Assembly: GCA_041658605.1 (NCBI GenBank)
Contig: JBAZZU010000003.1
Location: 1-64,000 of the forward strand
Direction: 5' to 3'
DNA length: 64,000 bases
Source: JBAZWE01 sp041658605
Lineage (GTDB): Bacteria > Actinomycetota > Thermoleophilia > BMS3ABIN01
Each line of letters begins with the position of its first letter. Position 1 is the stretch's first letter. The notes under the pieces are model-generated. The model saw only the letters and a list, made by a program, of their open reading frames with translations, made no database searches and was not told where the DNA came from. Below, one piece after another: positions 8,161 to 15,916 of this stretch. The position numbers and the translations under genes were made by a program.

Positions 8161-8385
8161 CTAACGGGGGAATCTCACGGCCCACTGGCCGTTGACGTCC
8201 CCCACAAGCACGAGCGAGGCGCCATCAAGGTAGAGCTCGATGCCGTCCGTAGTCCACTGGTAGTTCCAGCCGTCGATGAGGCCGGATGGGTCGAAGCCCT
8301 CGCCGGCGTGGTTTCCCGCGCGGAAGGCCTCGACGATTTCGGTGGCGGTGAGATTGGCGGGGTTGACTGCTTCGAGGCTGAACAT
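8161..8385 (-). CDS. small hypothetical protein
   Basis: 74 residues from the ATG at 8385 (MFSLEAVNPANLTATEIVEAF), preceded by GGAG. It is acidic and probably alpha then beta (IELYLDGASLVLVGD). It is the first gene after the sigma-54-type promoters at 8435-8584. Confidence 0.6.
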   Translation of the reverse strand: MFSLEAVNPANLTATEIVEAFRAGNHAGEGFDPSGLIDGWNYQWTTDGIELYLDGASLVLVGDVNGQWAVRFPR

Positions 8386-8434
8386 GGAATCTCCAAAGAG
8401 CCGGGGTGGTTGGTGGCTCCGTGCCCAAAGTAGT

Positions 8435-8450
8435 AGCAAGGTCTATGCCA
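8435..8450 (-). promoter_or_regulatory. sigma-54-type promoter (-24/-12)
   Basis: The minus strand reads TGGCATAGACCTTGCT, a full match to TGGCAY-N5-TTGCW. It is about 50 bases upstream of the gene at 8385. An activator-like site lies 71-89 bases further upstream at 8521-8539. Confidence 0.65.
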
Positions 8451-8520
8451 GCGCTCCACAGGACGACCCGATCCGCTATCAATGCCCGATTTCGTCTCCC
8501 ATGCTCTCTGATACAGGCCC

Positions 8521-8539
8521 GACCACGACATTCAGATCA
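8521..8539. promoter_or_regulatory. activator-like site, third copy
   Basis: GACCACGACATTCAGATCA, matching the sites at 2971-2989 and (inverted) 2909-2926. It lies between two -24/-12 promoters. The gap 8386-8663 holds these elements and no credible gene. Confidence 0.5.
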
Positions 8540-8569
8540 ATAGCGAAATGAGGCGTTCTTCCTACATCG

Positions 8570-8584
8570 GCAAAGACCGTGCCA
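8570..8584 (-). promoter_or_regulatory. sigma-54-type promoter (-24/-12)
   Basis: The minus strand reads TGGCACGGTCTTTGC. These 15 bases are identical to the plus-strand site at 38662-38676 and match the sigma-54 consensus exactly. It would start leftward transcription near 8558. Confidence 0.65.
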
Positions 8585-8663
8585 ACATGGCGAACGGTAG
8601 AACGTCGGTTTTCGCGGTCCTCGCGATTGGATTTCTCCACGGATCGGTCTGGAAAGCACGACA

Positions 8664-8891
8664 TCAATGTCTCGATTCAACCCGTTCCCGCGTGCAACCA
8701 GCCTTTTCAAGCGCTTCCCGTTCCGCCTCGTCAATGGCGGCCAGGGAGAACGGGTTGGAGGTCTCTTTTCGGAGCGCCGCAAACTCCCGCTTGATGGCGG
8801 CTTTCGGGTCCACCGGGCGCACCTTGGCTATCAGGTACGCCGTGAAGAGGAGTAGAGCGATGGAGGAGGCTATCAGGGCGAGGTCGAGCAT
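8664..8891 (-). CDS. single-span membrane protein
   Basis: 75 residues from the ATG at 8891, preceded by GGAG. One N-terminal membrane helix (LDLALIASSIALLLFTAYLIA), then a charged helical tail. Topology suggests an anchored cytoplasmic coil. It ends the operon that begins at the primase. Confidence 0.55.
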   Translation of the reverse strand: MLDLALIASSIALLLFTAYLIAKVRPVDPKAAIKREFAALRKETSNPFSLAAIDEAEREALEKAGCTRERVESRH

Positions 8892-9322
8892 GTCAGGATC
8901 TCCCGGAGTCGTCGGCAATGCGAGGAATCAAGGCCTTTCCGGCCCACTTTCACAAAATGGCGTCCATGGCCCACGATGTCGAGGTCGTCAAGGATCGCGT
9001 AGGTCCGGACCTCAGGATGAGAGTCCAGCCACGCGCGGATCTCGCCTGACCGTGGGTGCTCTCTCTTGAGCCAGTCATGCTCCGGGGTGCATCCGACGAT
9101 CGGAACCGTGAATCCCGCGCTTTGAAGAGCCACTTTCGTCTTCTCGTACCCGTAGATCCCCTCAATCCGCCAGTCCGAAGAGACCACGATCGATGTTCCG
9201 GTATCCTGGCATATCCGGTTTAGATGCTCGCATTTCTCCGGATCGATGTAGTCGATACCAAAGCGCTGGCGGGTCTTGCCGCTGTTCAGCACGTCGTCGA
9301 TGTCGAGGAAGAGGGCTTTCAT
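8873..9322 (-). CDS. HAD-family phosphatase (RNA-repair type HAD domain)
   Basis: 149 residues. The N-terminal motif FLDIDDVLNS holds the HAD nucleophile pair D7/D9. VVSSDWR is the second motif, and a late ILDDLD is the acidic motif III/IV. The short form resembles the HAD domain found in RNA-repair proteins and in 3'-phosphatase halves of phage polynucleotide kinases. No kinase or ligase is visible beside it, so it may act alone on nucleotide or RNA ends. Confidence 0.65.
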   Translation of the reverse strand: MKALFLDIDDVLNSGKTRQRFGIDYIDPEKCEHLNRICQDTGTSIVVSSDWRIEGIYGYEKTKVALQSAGFTVPIVGCTPEHDWLKREHPRSGEIRAWLDSHPEVRTYAILDDLDIVGHGRHFVKVGRKGLDSSHCRRLREILTCSTSP

Positions 9323-9558
9323 GAGGGCTCCTTCTCATGGCCAGGGCATCCGGTCTTGTACGAGAACCCTTCGCAGGTTTCGCCGAGCGGCATCATCTCG
9401 ATCCCGTCGCAGAGCATGTCGGCGAACCAGGACCGGAGTTCATGAACGTCTTGCGGATAGCGGCCTTCCCGGGTGAACGTCTTAAGATAGGGTCGGAGGT
9501 CCCGGTTGTTGTAGGTTGAAAGGCCCTTGATGGAATAACTGCAATGAATGATTTTCAC
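9319..9558 (-). CDS. small hypothetical protein (GTG start)
   Basis: The GTG at 9558 overlaps the previous stop as GTGA and is preceded by GGAG, giving 79 residues (VKIIHCSYSIKGLSTYNN). It contains several aromatic and acidic residues and ends in a short Cys-containing tail. Not recognised. Confidence 0.5.
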   Translation of the reverse strand: MKIIHCSYSIKGLSTYNNRDLRPYLKTFTREGRYPQDVHELRSWFADMLCDGIEMMPLGETCEGFSYKTGCPGHEKEPS

Positions 9559-10112
9559 GTTGGCTCCAACATTTGCACGAACGCCGCCGGATCCGAGATT
9601 TCGGCGGTGAAGGACTCGGGGCACAGATGGATGCTTGTTCGAGTCGGCAGACCGTCGCGCTGGTACGAGGCGACATAGGGAGCCCATTTAGTCGGTTCCC
9701 CCTTGTGGATCTTGCTGCCTTTACATGTCACGCCGTCCACCACGGTAGTAACCTCTTCATGCCATGACCAGAAAAAACGGGCTTCGTGGGTGTAGGAGAT
9801 TGAGACGTGCTCGTCGGTCACGGTTACAATCGGGTCCACGGATCGGGATTCGACTATCCACACGCCCGAACCTTCGGGATCCTTGGGTGGCTCGGGTTTC
9901 GCGTTGCCGCGATCGAACCTGTTGAACGTGCCGTGAGAGCCGGGCTGATAACGGAAAGTGAAGGCGTCCGGTTTCTCTGCCATGATAGCAAGGGCCTCCG
10001 CGTGCATCCCTTTGATGCAGGCCTCTTTGCTCGGGTAGATGACGAATCGGCGATTACCGAGTCCGTTGGTTGATGTTGTGCCGGTTTCGGCGCGCCAGAG
10101 TTTTAGGATCAT
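9555..10112 (-). CDS. hypothetical protein
   Basis: 185 residues, mixed alpha/beta, no motif that I recognise. The N-terminal part (RRFVIYPSKEACIKGMHAEALAIMAE) could be a small alpha/beta unit; the rest is beta-rich. Its 4-base overlaps with both neighbours support it as a genuine gene. Confidence 0.6.
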   Translation of the reverse strand: MILKLWRAETGTTSTNGLGNRRFVIYPSKEACIKGMHAEALAIMAEKPDAFTFRYQPGSHGTFNRFDRGNAKPEPPKDPEGSGVWIVESRSVDPIVTVTDEHVSISYTHEARFFWSWHEEVTTVVDGVTCKGSKIHKGEPTKWAPYVASYQRDGLPTRTSIHLCPESFTAEISDPAAFVQMLEPT

Positions 10113-10777
10113 CTCTCAATCCTCCTGAATCCGATCGCCCAAACCCACTCAAGAGGCGAGTCGAAGTAGGCCAGGTAATCGGCAGGTTCGGTGAATCCTT
10201 CGGCCAGGAGATCCTTTGCCGAGATGTCCTTGACCCGCTCAAGCCGGATTTCAGTTATTTCCAAAATGGAACGTACTGCTTTGAAAGGCATGTGGATGCT
10301 CGGTTTCCATGGGCGGTAATCTGTAGGATCGGACGTTGCCCGGTAACATATCCCGACATCGCCGACCAGTGCTGGTCTCCACGTCTCCCGGACATAAAGC
10401 CGGTCTCCAACCCCGCCGTAGGGGCAATGAGCCCGATGGACGGTATCGTCCTGGTAGGGAATGTGGAGGTAGCACGCACCGAAGAGGGAAGGCCCGTCCG
10501 GATAGGCCCGCGCCTGCCAGTCTTCCACCGGCTTGGTAAACGGAATCTTCGGTGGCTTGACCGCCCGTCGGGTCTGACTCTTTTCGCCCGTCCAGGTAAG
10601 CAGGGCCATCCGGTCATCCATGAGGATCGGTCGGAGGTCGTAGGAGCCGCCGGGGCAGTCGTCGAAAGCCCAACCGCCGTCGGTTTTCACGTCGCGGGTA
10701 TGTTTCTTTGGCGTCCCGTCGATGTTCGCCGGCACGTCTTTTTCGCAGATCCCGCAGTAGCATTTTTCTCGGGTCAT
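10109..10777 (-). CDS. ASCH/PUA-like domain phage protein
   Basis: 222 residues. The core follows the pattern of a widespread phage family: RPILM..RMALLTWTGEKSQTRR, then CPYGGVGDRLYVRETW, then PSIHMPFKAVRSILEI with RLERVKDIS. This family is usually placed near the ASCH/PUA-like RNA-binding fold. An N-terminal Cys cluster (CYCGICEKDVP) is an unusual addition. The C-terminus is shorter than in most relatives. Role unknown. Confidence 0.6.
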   Translation of the reverse strand: MTREKCYCGICEKDVPANIDGTPKKHTRDVKTDGGWAFDDCPGGSYDLRPILMDDRMALLTWTGEKSQTRRAVKPPKIPFTKPVEDWQARAYPDGPSLFGACYLHIPYQDDTVHRAHCPYGGVGDRLYVRETWRPALVGDVGICYRATSDPTDYRPWKPSIHMPFKAVRSILEITEIRLERVKDISAKDLLAEGFTEPADYLAYFDSPLEWVWAIGFRRIER

Positions 10778-11184
10778 TTCGCTACCTCCTCAACAGCCTT
10801 CTTTCTCGTGTCCGCATCGAAAAGGGAGAACCCCACCCTTGCCCACCATCCAATCACGTTCATGAGTTCCACTGCCGGAAGGTCTACCCTTACCCGGGCA
10901 TGTTCGCCCTTTTCCATATGGAAATTACTGCACCGGTAGACAGGCCCGCGTCCGTCAAGGTACAGGTCCAACCCGGTAGCCTCCACGTCGCCGTTCTTGG
11001 ACCGGATGATGAGCGAGGCGGGCTCCTTGTCAGCGGTTTCGACGGTCGCCTTTTCCCGCTTGCCTGCGATGATCGTGGCACACAGGTCCACGCACTCATC
11101 GCAGATATTGACGTTTGGACCGGCAACCATCATGCGAGCGTCTTTGATGGTCTTTCCGCAGAAGGAACAGGAGATGGGTTTCAT
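10774..11184 (-). CDS. ClpX zinc-binding-domain fusion protein
   Basis: 136 residues. Residues 4-40 are a near copy of the N-terminal zinc-binding domain of the ClpX unfoldase: CSFCGK, then VAGPNVNICDECVDLC, with cysteines 6, 9, 28 and 31 in the exact ClpX spacing (CxxC-18-CxxC). No AAA+ module follows. Residues about 50-136 form an unrelated beta-rich domain. In ClpX this domain dimerises and binds adaptors and certain substrates, so a phage copy could bind ClpX or its adaptors. That function is inferred. Confidence 0.8.
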   Translation of the reverse strand: MKPISCSFCGKTIKDARMMVAGPNVNICDECVDLCATIIAGKREKATVETADKEPASLIIRSKNGDVEATGLDLYLDGRGPVYRCSNFHMEKGEHARVRVDLPAVELMNVIGWWARVGFSLFDADTRKKAVEEVAK

Positions 11185-11798
11185 TTCGCACCATCTTTCT
11201 CGGCTTTGATTTTTTCCAACCGCTGCTTTTCTTCCAGTGGAATGGGTGGGGAAAAGTAGGCGCGATCGAAGGTTCGCCTTGACTTCACCTTTGTCCGGTA
11301 CCCCTCCTCCTTGTTGCCAGGGTGGTAGGAACAGGCAATCACCGAGTCTCCCCCCTCTCCAAAGGATGTCACGGTGAACAAATCACCCTCTTCTGGAGTC
11401 CCCATCACACCGCCTACCCACCATGAGAACCCGATACAGACTCGACGGAGAGCGTAGCGCTTGATCCCATCGTTATGGGGATCGGAGTGGTGCCACCACT
11501 TACCTATCTTGATCGGCTTTCTCCCCTGGTAGTGGTCGATGGAGTCGGCGGCGCTCTTGTTCCCTGCCTGACAGGCCGCTGCGTGCATCTGGTCTATTTC
11601 CCCAGGGATGTAGCCGCTGGACTCCTTCATCATCGTCCGGAAGTCCTCCAGGTCCCATCGAAGTCCTCCCCATGTGGCAAGCCGGACGGCTGAGGCAAGA
11701 GACTCGTTCAAGCGGGCCCAGGAACGGGTCCACCCATCGGAGCCCCATCGTCCGAAAACGAGCCGGAATAGGTCGATTGCTGGGCTTGTTTTGTTCAT
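11181..11798 (-). CDS. hypothetical protein
   Basis: 205 residues from the ATG at 11798 (MNKTSPAIDLFRLVFGRWG), which overlaps the previous gene. A Trp-rich central region (WWHHSDPHNDGIKRY, FSWWVGG) and a charged C-terminal helix are visible. No family recognised. Confidence 0.6.
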   Translation of the reverse strand: MNKTSPAIDLFRLVFGRWGSDGWTRSWARLNESLASAVRLATWGGLRWDLEDFRTMMKESSGYIPGEIDQMHAAACQAGNKSAADSIDHYQGRKPIKIGKWWHHSDPHNDGIKRYALRRVCIGFSWWVGGVMGTPEEGDLFTVTSFGEGGDSVIACSYHPGNKEEGYRTKVKSRRTFDRAYFSPPIPLEEKQRLEKIKAEKDGAK

Positions 11799-12076
11799 TT
11801 CTTTTTCTCCAACACGGCAGCAAACACGGAAGGGAAAACGAAGTCGGAAGGACACCGAAGATCGCGCAGGTCCTCCTGCAAATACTCCCACTCGGAATCG
11901 CCTTCCTTCTTGGTCCCAGAGTTCAGCAGGTGGTGTATCCGGATGAACGCCCGTTTCTCGTCATCCGTCCAGTCTTCGGGCCATTCCCGATCGTTGCAGT
12001 TGCGACTTCCGAGGATGTCGGACAGTTGGCGGAGTAGGGCGATTATCTCCGTGGCTATTTTTTCAGGTACGATCAT
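11795..12076 (-). CDS. small helical hypothetical protein
   Basis: 93 residues from the ATG at 12076, which overlaps the previous stop as ATGA and has GGGAG upstream. Mostly helical, acidic, Trp-containing (REWPEDWTDDEKRAF). Unknown. Confidence 0.55.
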   Translation of the reverse strand: MIVPEKIATEIIALLRQLSDILGSRNCNDREWPEDWTDDEKRAFIRIHHLLNSGTKKEGDSEWEYLQEDLRDLRCPSDFVFPSVFAAVLEKKK

Positions 12077-12363
12077 TTTGAACAACTCCCAAGAGTAACG
12101 CGAGCCCCTTCAACATCCCGCCGGACCCTCGGAGTAACCCGGAAAACATGGATATCCCAGTTCTTCCGAGGGCAAACGTCGCGGACGGTATACGTGATCC
12201 GATCGCCTTTCGGGAACGTGACGCAAACCTTGGACCCCATGGGCGCCGGGTGATTGATCGGCTTTGCGATAGACCGGGAGTTGACGGGCCACGTTGCATA
12301 GGGGGCGGGAAGGTCGAACGCCGTCACTCCGGAGAGGACGGCGAGAAGGAGAAGGGTTTTCAT
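12073..12363 (-). CDS. secreted or periplasmic small protein
   Basis: 96 residues with a typical signal peptide (MKTLLLLAVLSGVTAF). The mature part has two cysteines framing a beta pattern (KVCVTFPKGDRITYTVRDVCPR). This could be a small double-psi or barrel-like domain, but I cannot assign a family. An exported phage protein may act in lysis or exclusion. Confidence 0.55.
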   Translation of the reverse strand: MKTLLLLAVLSGVTAFDLPAPYATWPVNSRSIAKPINHPAPMGSKVCVTFPKGDRITYTVRDVCPRKNWDIHVFRVTPRVRRDVEGARVTLGSCSK

Positions 12364-12566
12364 CGGTTAGCCTGTTTGACGATAAACCTTGTGTAATCGC
12401 GTTCGGCAGAAACCGCTTCGGTAATCGCGTCCGAAAGGCGCGGCACGGCGACAAACGGCAGGATTTCAACCATGATGGCCATTTTCCCAGCCAGCGCCAG
12501 GGCCTCGCGCTGAACATGGGCGAGGTCAAGCAGTTCTTCGTGGGTCATTTCTTCAAGGGGTTTCAT
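12360..12566 (-). CDS. small helical protein
   Basis: 68 residues (MKPLEEMTHEELLDLAHVQREAL), helical, not recognised. 4-base overlaps on both sides. Confidence 0.55.
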   Translation of the reverse strand: MKPLEEMTHEELLDLAHVQREALALAGKMAIMVEILPFVAVPRLSDAITEAVSAERDYTRFIVKQANR

Positions 12567-12958
12567 CTCACCTCCACCCCGTCAAGAATAACGGTCCAAC
12601 CAGCGCGGACCAGGTAGGGAGCGGCCCATGCCCGGTGGCATCTTCCTGCCGCTGCTTCCGTCTTGGAACATGTGCAGCAGAGGGTATCGCCGTCCAGCAC
12701 CATGCGTCCGGTCGCCGTCGCAAGCCTGCCAGGATCAAGGGAAAGCTCCGCGAGCGCATCGAGCATCTGACAGTAGAAGTCCGCTCGGTAGTCCTCCATG
12801 GTGATTTTACCTTGCTGGTAATCCCTGAATCGCCTGGGGACGAGAGCGGAGACAGTTCCTTCCCCGTGCTCCCATGTCCTCGGCTTGGCCATGATCGTGT
12901 AGACATGCCCATGGTGGAGTTTCTTGCTGGAAAAGTTGGTAAGGTAAAGGGTGGGCAT
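12563..12958 (-). CDS. DUF488-like protein
   Basis: 131 residues. The pattern LYLTNF, then TCSKTEAAAGRCHRAWAAPYLVRAG near the C-terminus resembles DUF488 proteins, which end with a Cys...CHR motif followed by a helix. Here it is short. Enzymatic role unknown. It starts one base before the end of the upstream gene (TAATG). Confidence 0.45.
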   Translation of the reverse strand: MPTLYLTNFSSKKLHHGHVYTIMAKPRTWEHGEGTVSALVPRRFRDYQQGKITMEDYRADFYCQMLDALAELSLDPGRLATATGRMVLDGDTLCCTCSKTEAAAGRCHRAWAAPYLVRAGWTVILDGVEVR

Positions 12959-13290
12959 TATTTCGCTTCCGAATCGATGACGGAGCCGCCAAACGAAAGA
13001 ACGCCAACCCGGGCCAGCATGAGCACCTCGTCACGCTGCCACTTACCGGTGGCCGTCATCTCCTTGTTCTTCCGGAGGTTTATCTCACGAACCAGAGCAT
13101 CGATCGCGGGGTAAACCGGCTCCCCGTCCCACCAGAGAGGGGAGGCGTCACCCATGACCCGCTGGTCCACCTGCCATTCAGGCTTCGCGAATATCCCGTC
13201 CGCGCAGAATCGGACGTTCGCCGGCTTGTGACCAGGCCCTTGCGATTCCAGAAGTGCTGGGATCCCTACGAGAAGGATGTAATCTTTCAT
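12958..13290 (-). CDS. hypothetical protein
   Basis: 110 residues from the ATG at 13290 (MKDYILLVGIPALLESQ), with GAAGG upstream. Alpha/beta start followed by a Trp-rich centre (WQVDQRVMGDASPLWWDGEPVYPAID). Not recognised. Confidence 0.5.
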   Translation of the reverse strand: MKDYILLVGIPALLESQGPGHKPANVRFCADGIFAKPEWQVDQRVMGDASPLWWDGEPVYPAIDALVREINLRKNKEMTATGKWQRDEVLMLARVGVLSFGGSVIDSEAK

Positions 13291-13300
13291 GTCGGTGCCT

Positions 13301-13681
13301 TCACGTTCCATCGAAGTTCATCGCGTTAGCTATGATCCGTCGAAGTTCATCCCGCTGGATTCGGCATTCGGCGAGATCGTTCTGAACGCTCTTGATCTCT
13401 GTGAGAAAACCCTGAACGAGCCTGACGAGCCCTTGCGAGTAGGGATACACGTCGTAATTCTCGATCGGCTCCGTGCGATGCGAAAGGATGATCTCATGGT
13501 CCAGGGCGTGCTCGATCGGCCCGTGGATGATCGCGGTAACGGTCTCGTGACCGATGGACGCGGTTCCACGGTTTGTGACTCTGCCGATCCACCATCCTTC
13601 CGGCGAGTTGACCCGATTCACGAAGATGATGCACTTGGAGCCGATAGCGGGCAGATCCTGGCCCTTCCATGTTCCGCTCAT
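13301..13681 (-). CDS. hypothetical protein
   Basis: 126 residues. Beta-rich N-terminal half (KCIIFVNRVNSPEGWWIGRV) and a coiled C-terminal helix (EIKSVQNDLAECRIQRDELRR). Unknown function. Confidence 0.55.
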   Translation of the reverse strand: MSGTWKGQDLPAIGSKCIIFVNRVNSPEGWWIGRVTNRGTASIGHETVTAIIHGPIEHALDHEIILSHRTEPIENYDVYPYSQGLVRLVQGFLTEIKSVQNDLAECRIQRDELRRIIANAMNFDGT

Positions 13682-13842
13682 CTCCCCTCCGTTTCCGCGA
13701 ACCGGATCGCCTCATTCACTCGAAGAATCGGCTTGCCCACGATGTCAATGCGGGCGCCGAGCACCTTGACCTCGCGCCGACCGCAGTAGGGGCATTCACC
13801 CCAATACAGGCCGTGTTCGGGGCATTCTTGCATCTTTTTCAT
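13678..13842 (-). CDS. 54-aa zinc-finger-like protein
   Basis: Short gene from the ATG at 13842, overlapping both neighbours by ATGA. Product begins MKKMQECPEHGLYWGECPYC. The C-x2-H and CPYC elements (Cys7, His10, Cys17, Cys20) look like a small zinc knuckle. It is followed by a short basic region. Confidence 0.55.
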   Translation of the reverse strand: MKKMQECPEHGLYWGECPYCGRREVKVLGARIDIVGKPILRVNEAIRFAETEGR

Positions 13843-14438
13843 GACTCTTTCCTCCACTCAACAACCGGCCTATCTCCTACCCATGGAATCCAGAAAACGT
13901 GATCCATAAATGTTACGAGGTGGTCACCAGGGAGATCCCCGTGAGAAAGATTCAGATTCTTCATTAAACGTTCGGCAGTCTTCTTTCGGTATAGGCTTTC
14001 GCCACCGAACCCAAAGATCGCACTTTCTTCGGCCTTGTCAATGACCTGCCAGCCTTTCCGTCGTTGTTTCAGGTAGTAACGGGGCGTCGGGGCCGGGATA
14101 TCAATCGATATGACTGTGTGTATCTGTGGGGAATCCATCCGAATCTCATTGATCCATTCCCGGATCTGGGGAAGCTCGGCCATAAAAGCAGATTCCGAGA
14201 TCCGCACGCGATGTTGGCGGAACTCAAGCCCTTCTCCAAGCTCGTTACTGTCCTCATCATGGATCCATCCGGGTATCCCTGCTGCCTCCATGACGCGGCA
14301 GAAGACGCTTTTCCCGCACCCTTGCGGCCCCCAGACTCGGCAACCCCTCCCGCTCCGGATGACTCGGGAGAGTTCCGGCAAGTCCTTGACTGCCGTGCGG
14401 TAGAAGGCCTTCCACTGGCTCGGAACTTCTTTGCTCAT
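13839..14438 (-). CDS. P-loop NTPase
   Basis: 199 residues from the ATG at 14438. Walker A is GPQGCGKS at 37-44, and an acidic stretch (IHTVISIDIP) could serve as Walker B. Phage replication modules often carry small P-loop proteins of the helicase-loader or packaging type. I cannot choose between these. It is the first gene after a near-consensus promoter. Confidence 0.55.
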   Translation of the reverse strand: MSKEVPSQWKAFYRTAVKDLPELSRVIRSGRGCRVWGPQGCGKSVFCRVMEAAGIPGWIHDEDSNELGEGLEFRQHRVRISESAFMAELPQIREWINEIRMDSPQIHTVISIDIPAPTPRYYLKQRRKGWQVIDKAEESAIFGFGGESLYRKKTAERLMKNLNLSHGDLPGDHLVTFMDHVFWIPWVGDRPVVEWRKES

Positions 14439-14460
14439 GGCTTCACTTCCTTTCATCTCC

Positions 14461-14489
14461 TGCATAGCCGATCGCCTTCGAGGTGTCAA
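14461..14489 (-). promoter_or_regulatory. near-consensus sigma-70 promoter
   Basis: The minus strand shows TTGACA (14489-14484), a 17-base spacer and TATGCA (14466-14461), just upstream of the P-loop gene starting at 14438. CCCCG precedes the TTGACA, as it does at 2530 and 17778. Confidence 0.6.
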
Positions 14490-14506
14490 CGGGGATTCGT
14501 GGAATA

Positions 14507-15916
14507 TTACTCATCATCATCTCGGCCCATCCACCCGGGCTCAAAATACCAGAACTTCGTCCGTACCTTTTTACGAGTCCACCCGAGTTTCCGCAGAATG
14601 TTTCCGATCCGCATCTTCTCGTGATGCGCCTGCTTTTCGATCGGAACCTTAATGCACGATGACAGGATGTCACTCGTCTGCACGCGCCCGCGCCCTTGAA
14701 TCCACTCCGCAACAGGATCCTCCCAGATATCCGTGAGTTGGTATTGGTTCCATATCTCCGATAATGCCGCAGTGTCCTCGCCTCTGTTAAAATGCCACTT
14801 CTCGCCAGAGTGAAAAGCTGCCACAGCTTCGGCCCATAGTTGATCTCGGTTCCAGGCGATTCCTTTAAGGTCGATCGTCGTGACATGGACCGGCCAAAAC
14901 CGGCGCGCGCCTGTCGGGTCGTTCAGAAACTCGTCCTCGTTCGTGCTGCCGACTATGACGCATTGCCGCTCATATCGTACCTTATTCCTGCCATACGCCG
15001 GCCGGAACCTATCATCCTGCGCGGAAAGGAACGCCTTGACTGCCGTTGTCTCGCTCTTTCGCACGGAATCCAACTCGGCTAGTTCATAAATCCAGATCCC
15101 AACCAACGCATCCCGCCCGTCCTTGGAATGGATATCGATCGAAGTGTCGGAAAACCAGCGTTGATTAGGCACAAGTGCCCGAAACACTGACGATTTGCCT
15201 GCGCCCTGCTCACCGTGGAGGATCAGTGTTGTGTCCACCTTGCACCCTGGCTCAATCGCGCGAGCAACCGCCGATATCATCCACATACGGCCGATCTTTT
15301 CGTAAATCGGCCCAATCGCCCCCAAACCGCGCGACATCCACATATTAAGCCTGGGCTGGCCATCCCATCGAAGACTCTCCAACCAATCTCGGATAGGATG
15401 CGACGGATGGCGCGTAGCTACACAGATAATGGCCTCTCGAACCTTGGTTGTTGCGACTTCCTGGATCCCGTAAACCGAAGTTATCCACAGGTTGACCTCC
15501 GTTTCCATCGCGTCGGTCATCTCCTGCCCGCGCCACCGGACGACGTGGGCAAACGTGTCATCCACAAACGTGCCCTTCATCCTTGGATCCCCTTCAAGGA
15601 TCTCAACAAGGTTCCGCAGCGACGGAATGACCATCCCCTTCTTTTTCTGGAGCCTCGCAAGCAGGGCGGGATCGGGAGCCTCGCGCTTTTCCGCGTCGGA
15701 CACGTCCTCAATCATCATCCCAACCACGTCGTCATCCTGCTCTGGCGAGTAGTCCTCGGGGATTCCGTCCTCCTCTTCCTCCTGCTCGTCTATACCGTCC
15801 ACCGGAATGATCGGGCCCCGGATCTCCAGAGCCGCAAGCATCCGAGCCGTGCGCTCTTCCTCCGGGAAACTCGCTAAAACAGACGCTAAATCTCGCTTTT
15901 CGATTTTGTCGCTCAT
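14507..15916 (-). CDS. VirE-family replicative helicase/primase C-terminal ATPase
   Basis: 469 residues. An acidic, Glu-rich N-terminal linker is followed by a VirE (PF05272)-type domain. Walker A is GEQGAGKS at 235-242; a Walker-B-like IYELAEL follows at about 276-282. The pattern CVIVGSTNEDEFLNDPTGARRFW is the typical sensor region with its arginine pair. A C-terminal winged-helix-like tail ends the protein. It acts with the adjacent CHC2 primase at the fork; together they form a split primase-helicase. Confidence 0.8.
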   Translation of the reverse strand: MSDKIEKRDLASVLASFPEEERTARMLAALEIRGPIIPVDGIDEQEEEEDGIPEDYSPEQDDDVVGMMIEDVSDAEKREAPDPALLARLQKKKGMVIPSLRNLVEILEGDPRMKGTFVDDTFAHVVRWRGQEMTDAMETEVNLWITSVYGIQEVATTKVREAIICVATRHPSHPIRDWLESLRWDGQPRLNMWMSRGLGAIGPIYEKIGRMWMISAVARAIEPGCKVDTTLILHGEQGAGKSSVFRALVPNQRWFSDTSIDIHSKDGRDALVGIWIYELAELDSVRKSETTAVKAFLSAQDDRFRPAYGRNKVRYERQCVIVGSTNEDEFLNDPTGARRFWPVHVTTIDLKGIAWNRDQLWAEAVAAFHSGEKWHFNRGEDTAALSEIWNQYQLTDIWEDPVAEWIQGRGRVQTSDILSSCIKVPIEKQAHHEKMRIGNILRKLGWTRKKVRTKFWYFEPGWMGRDDDE

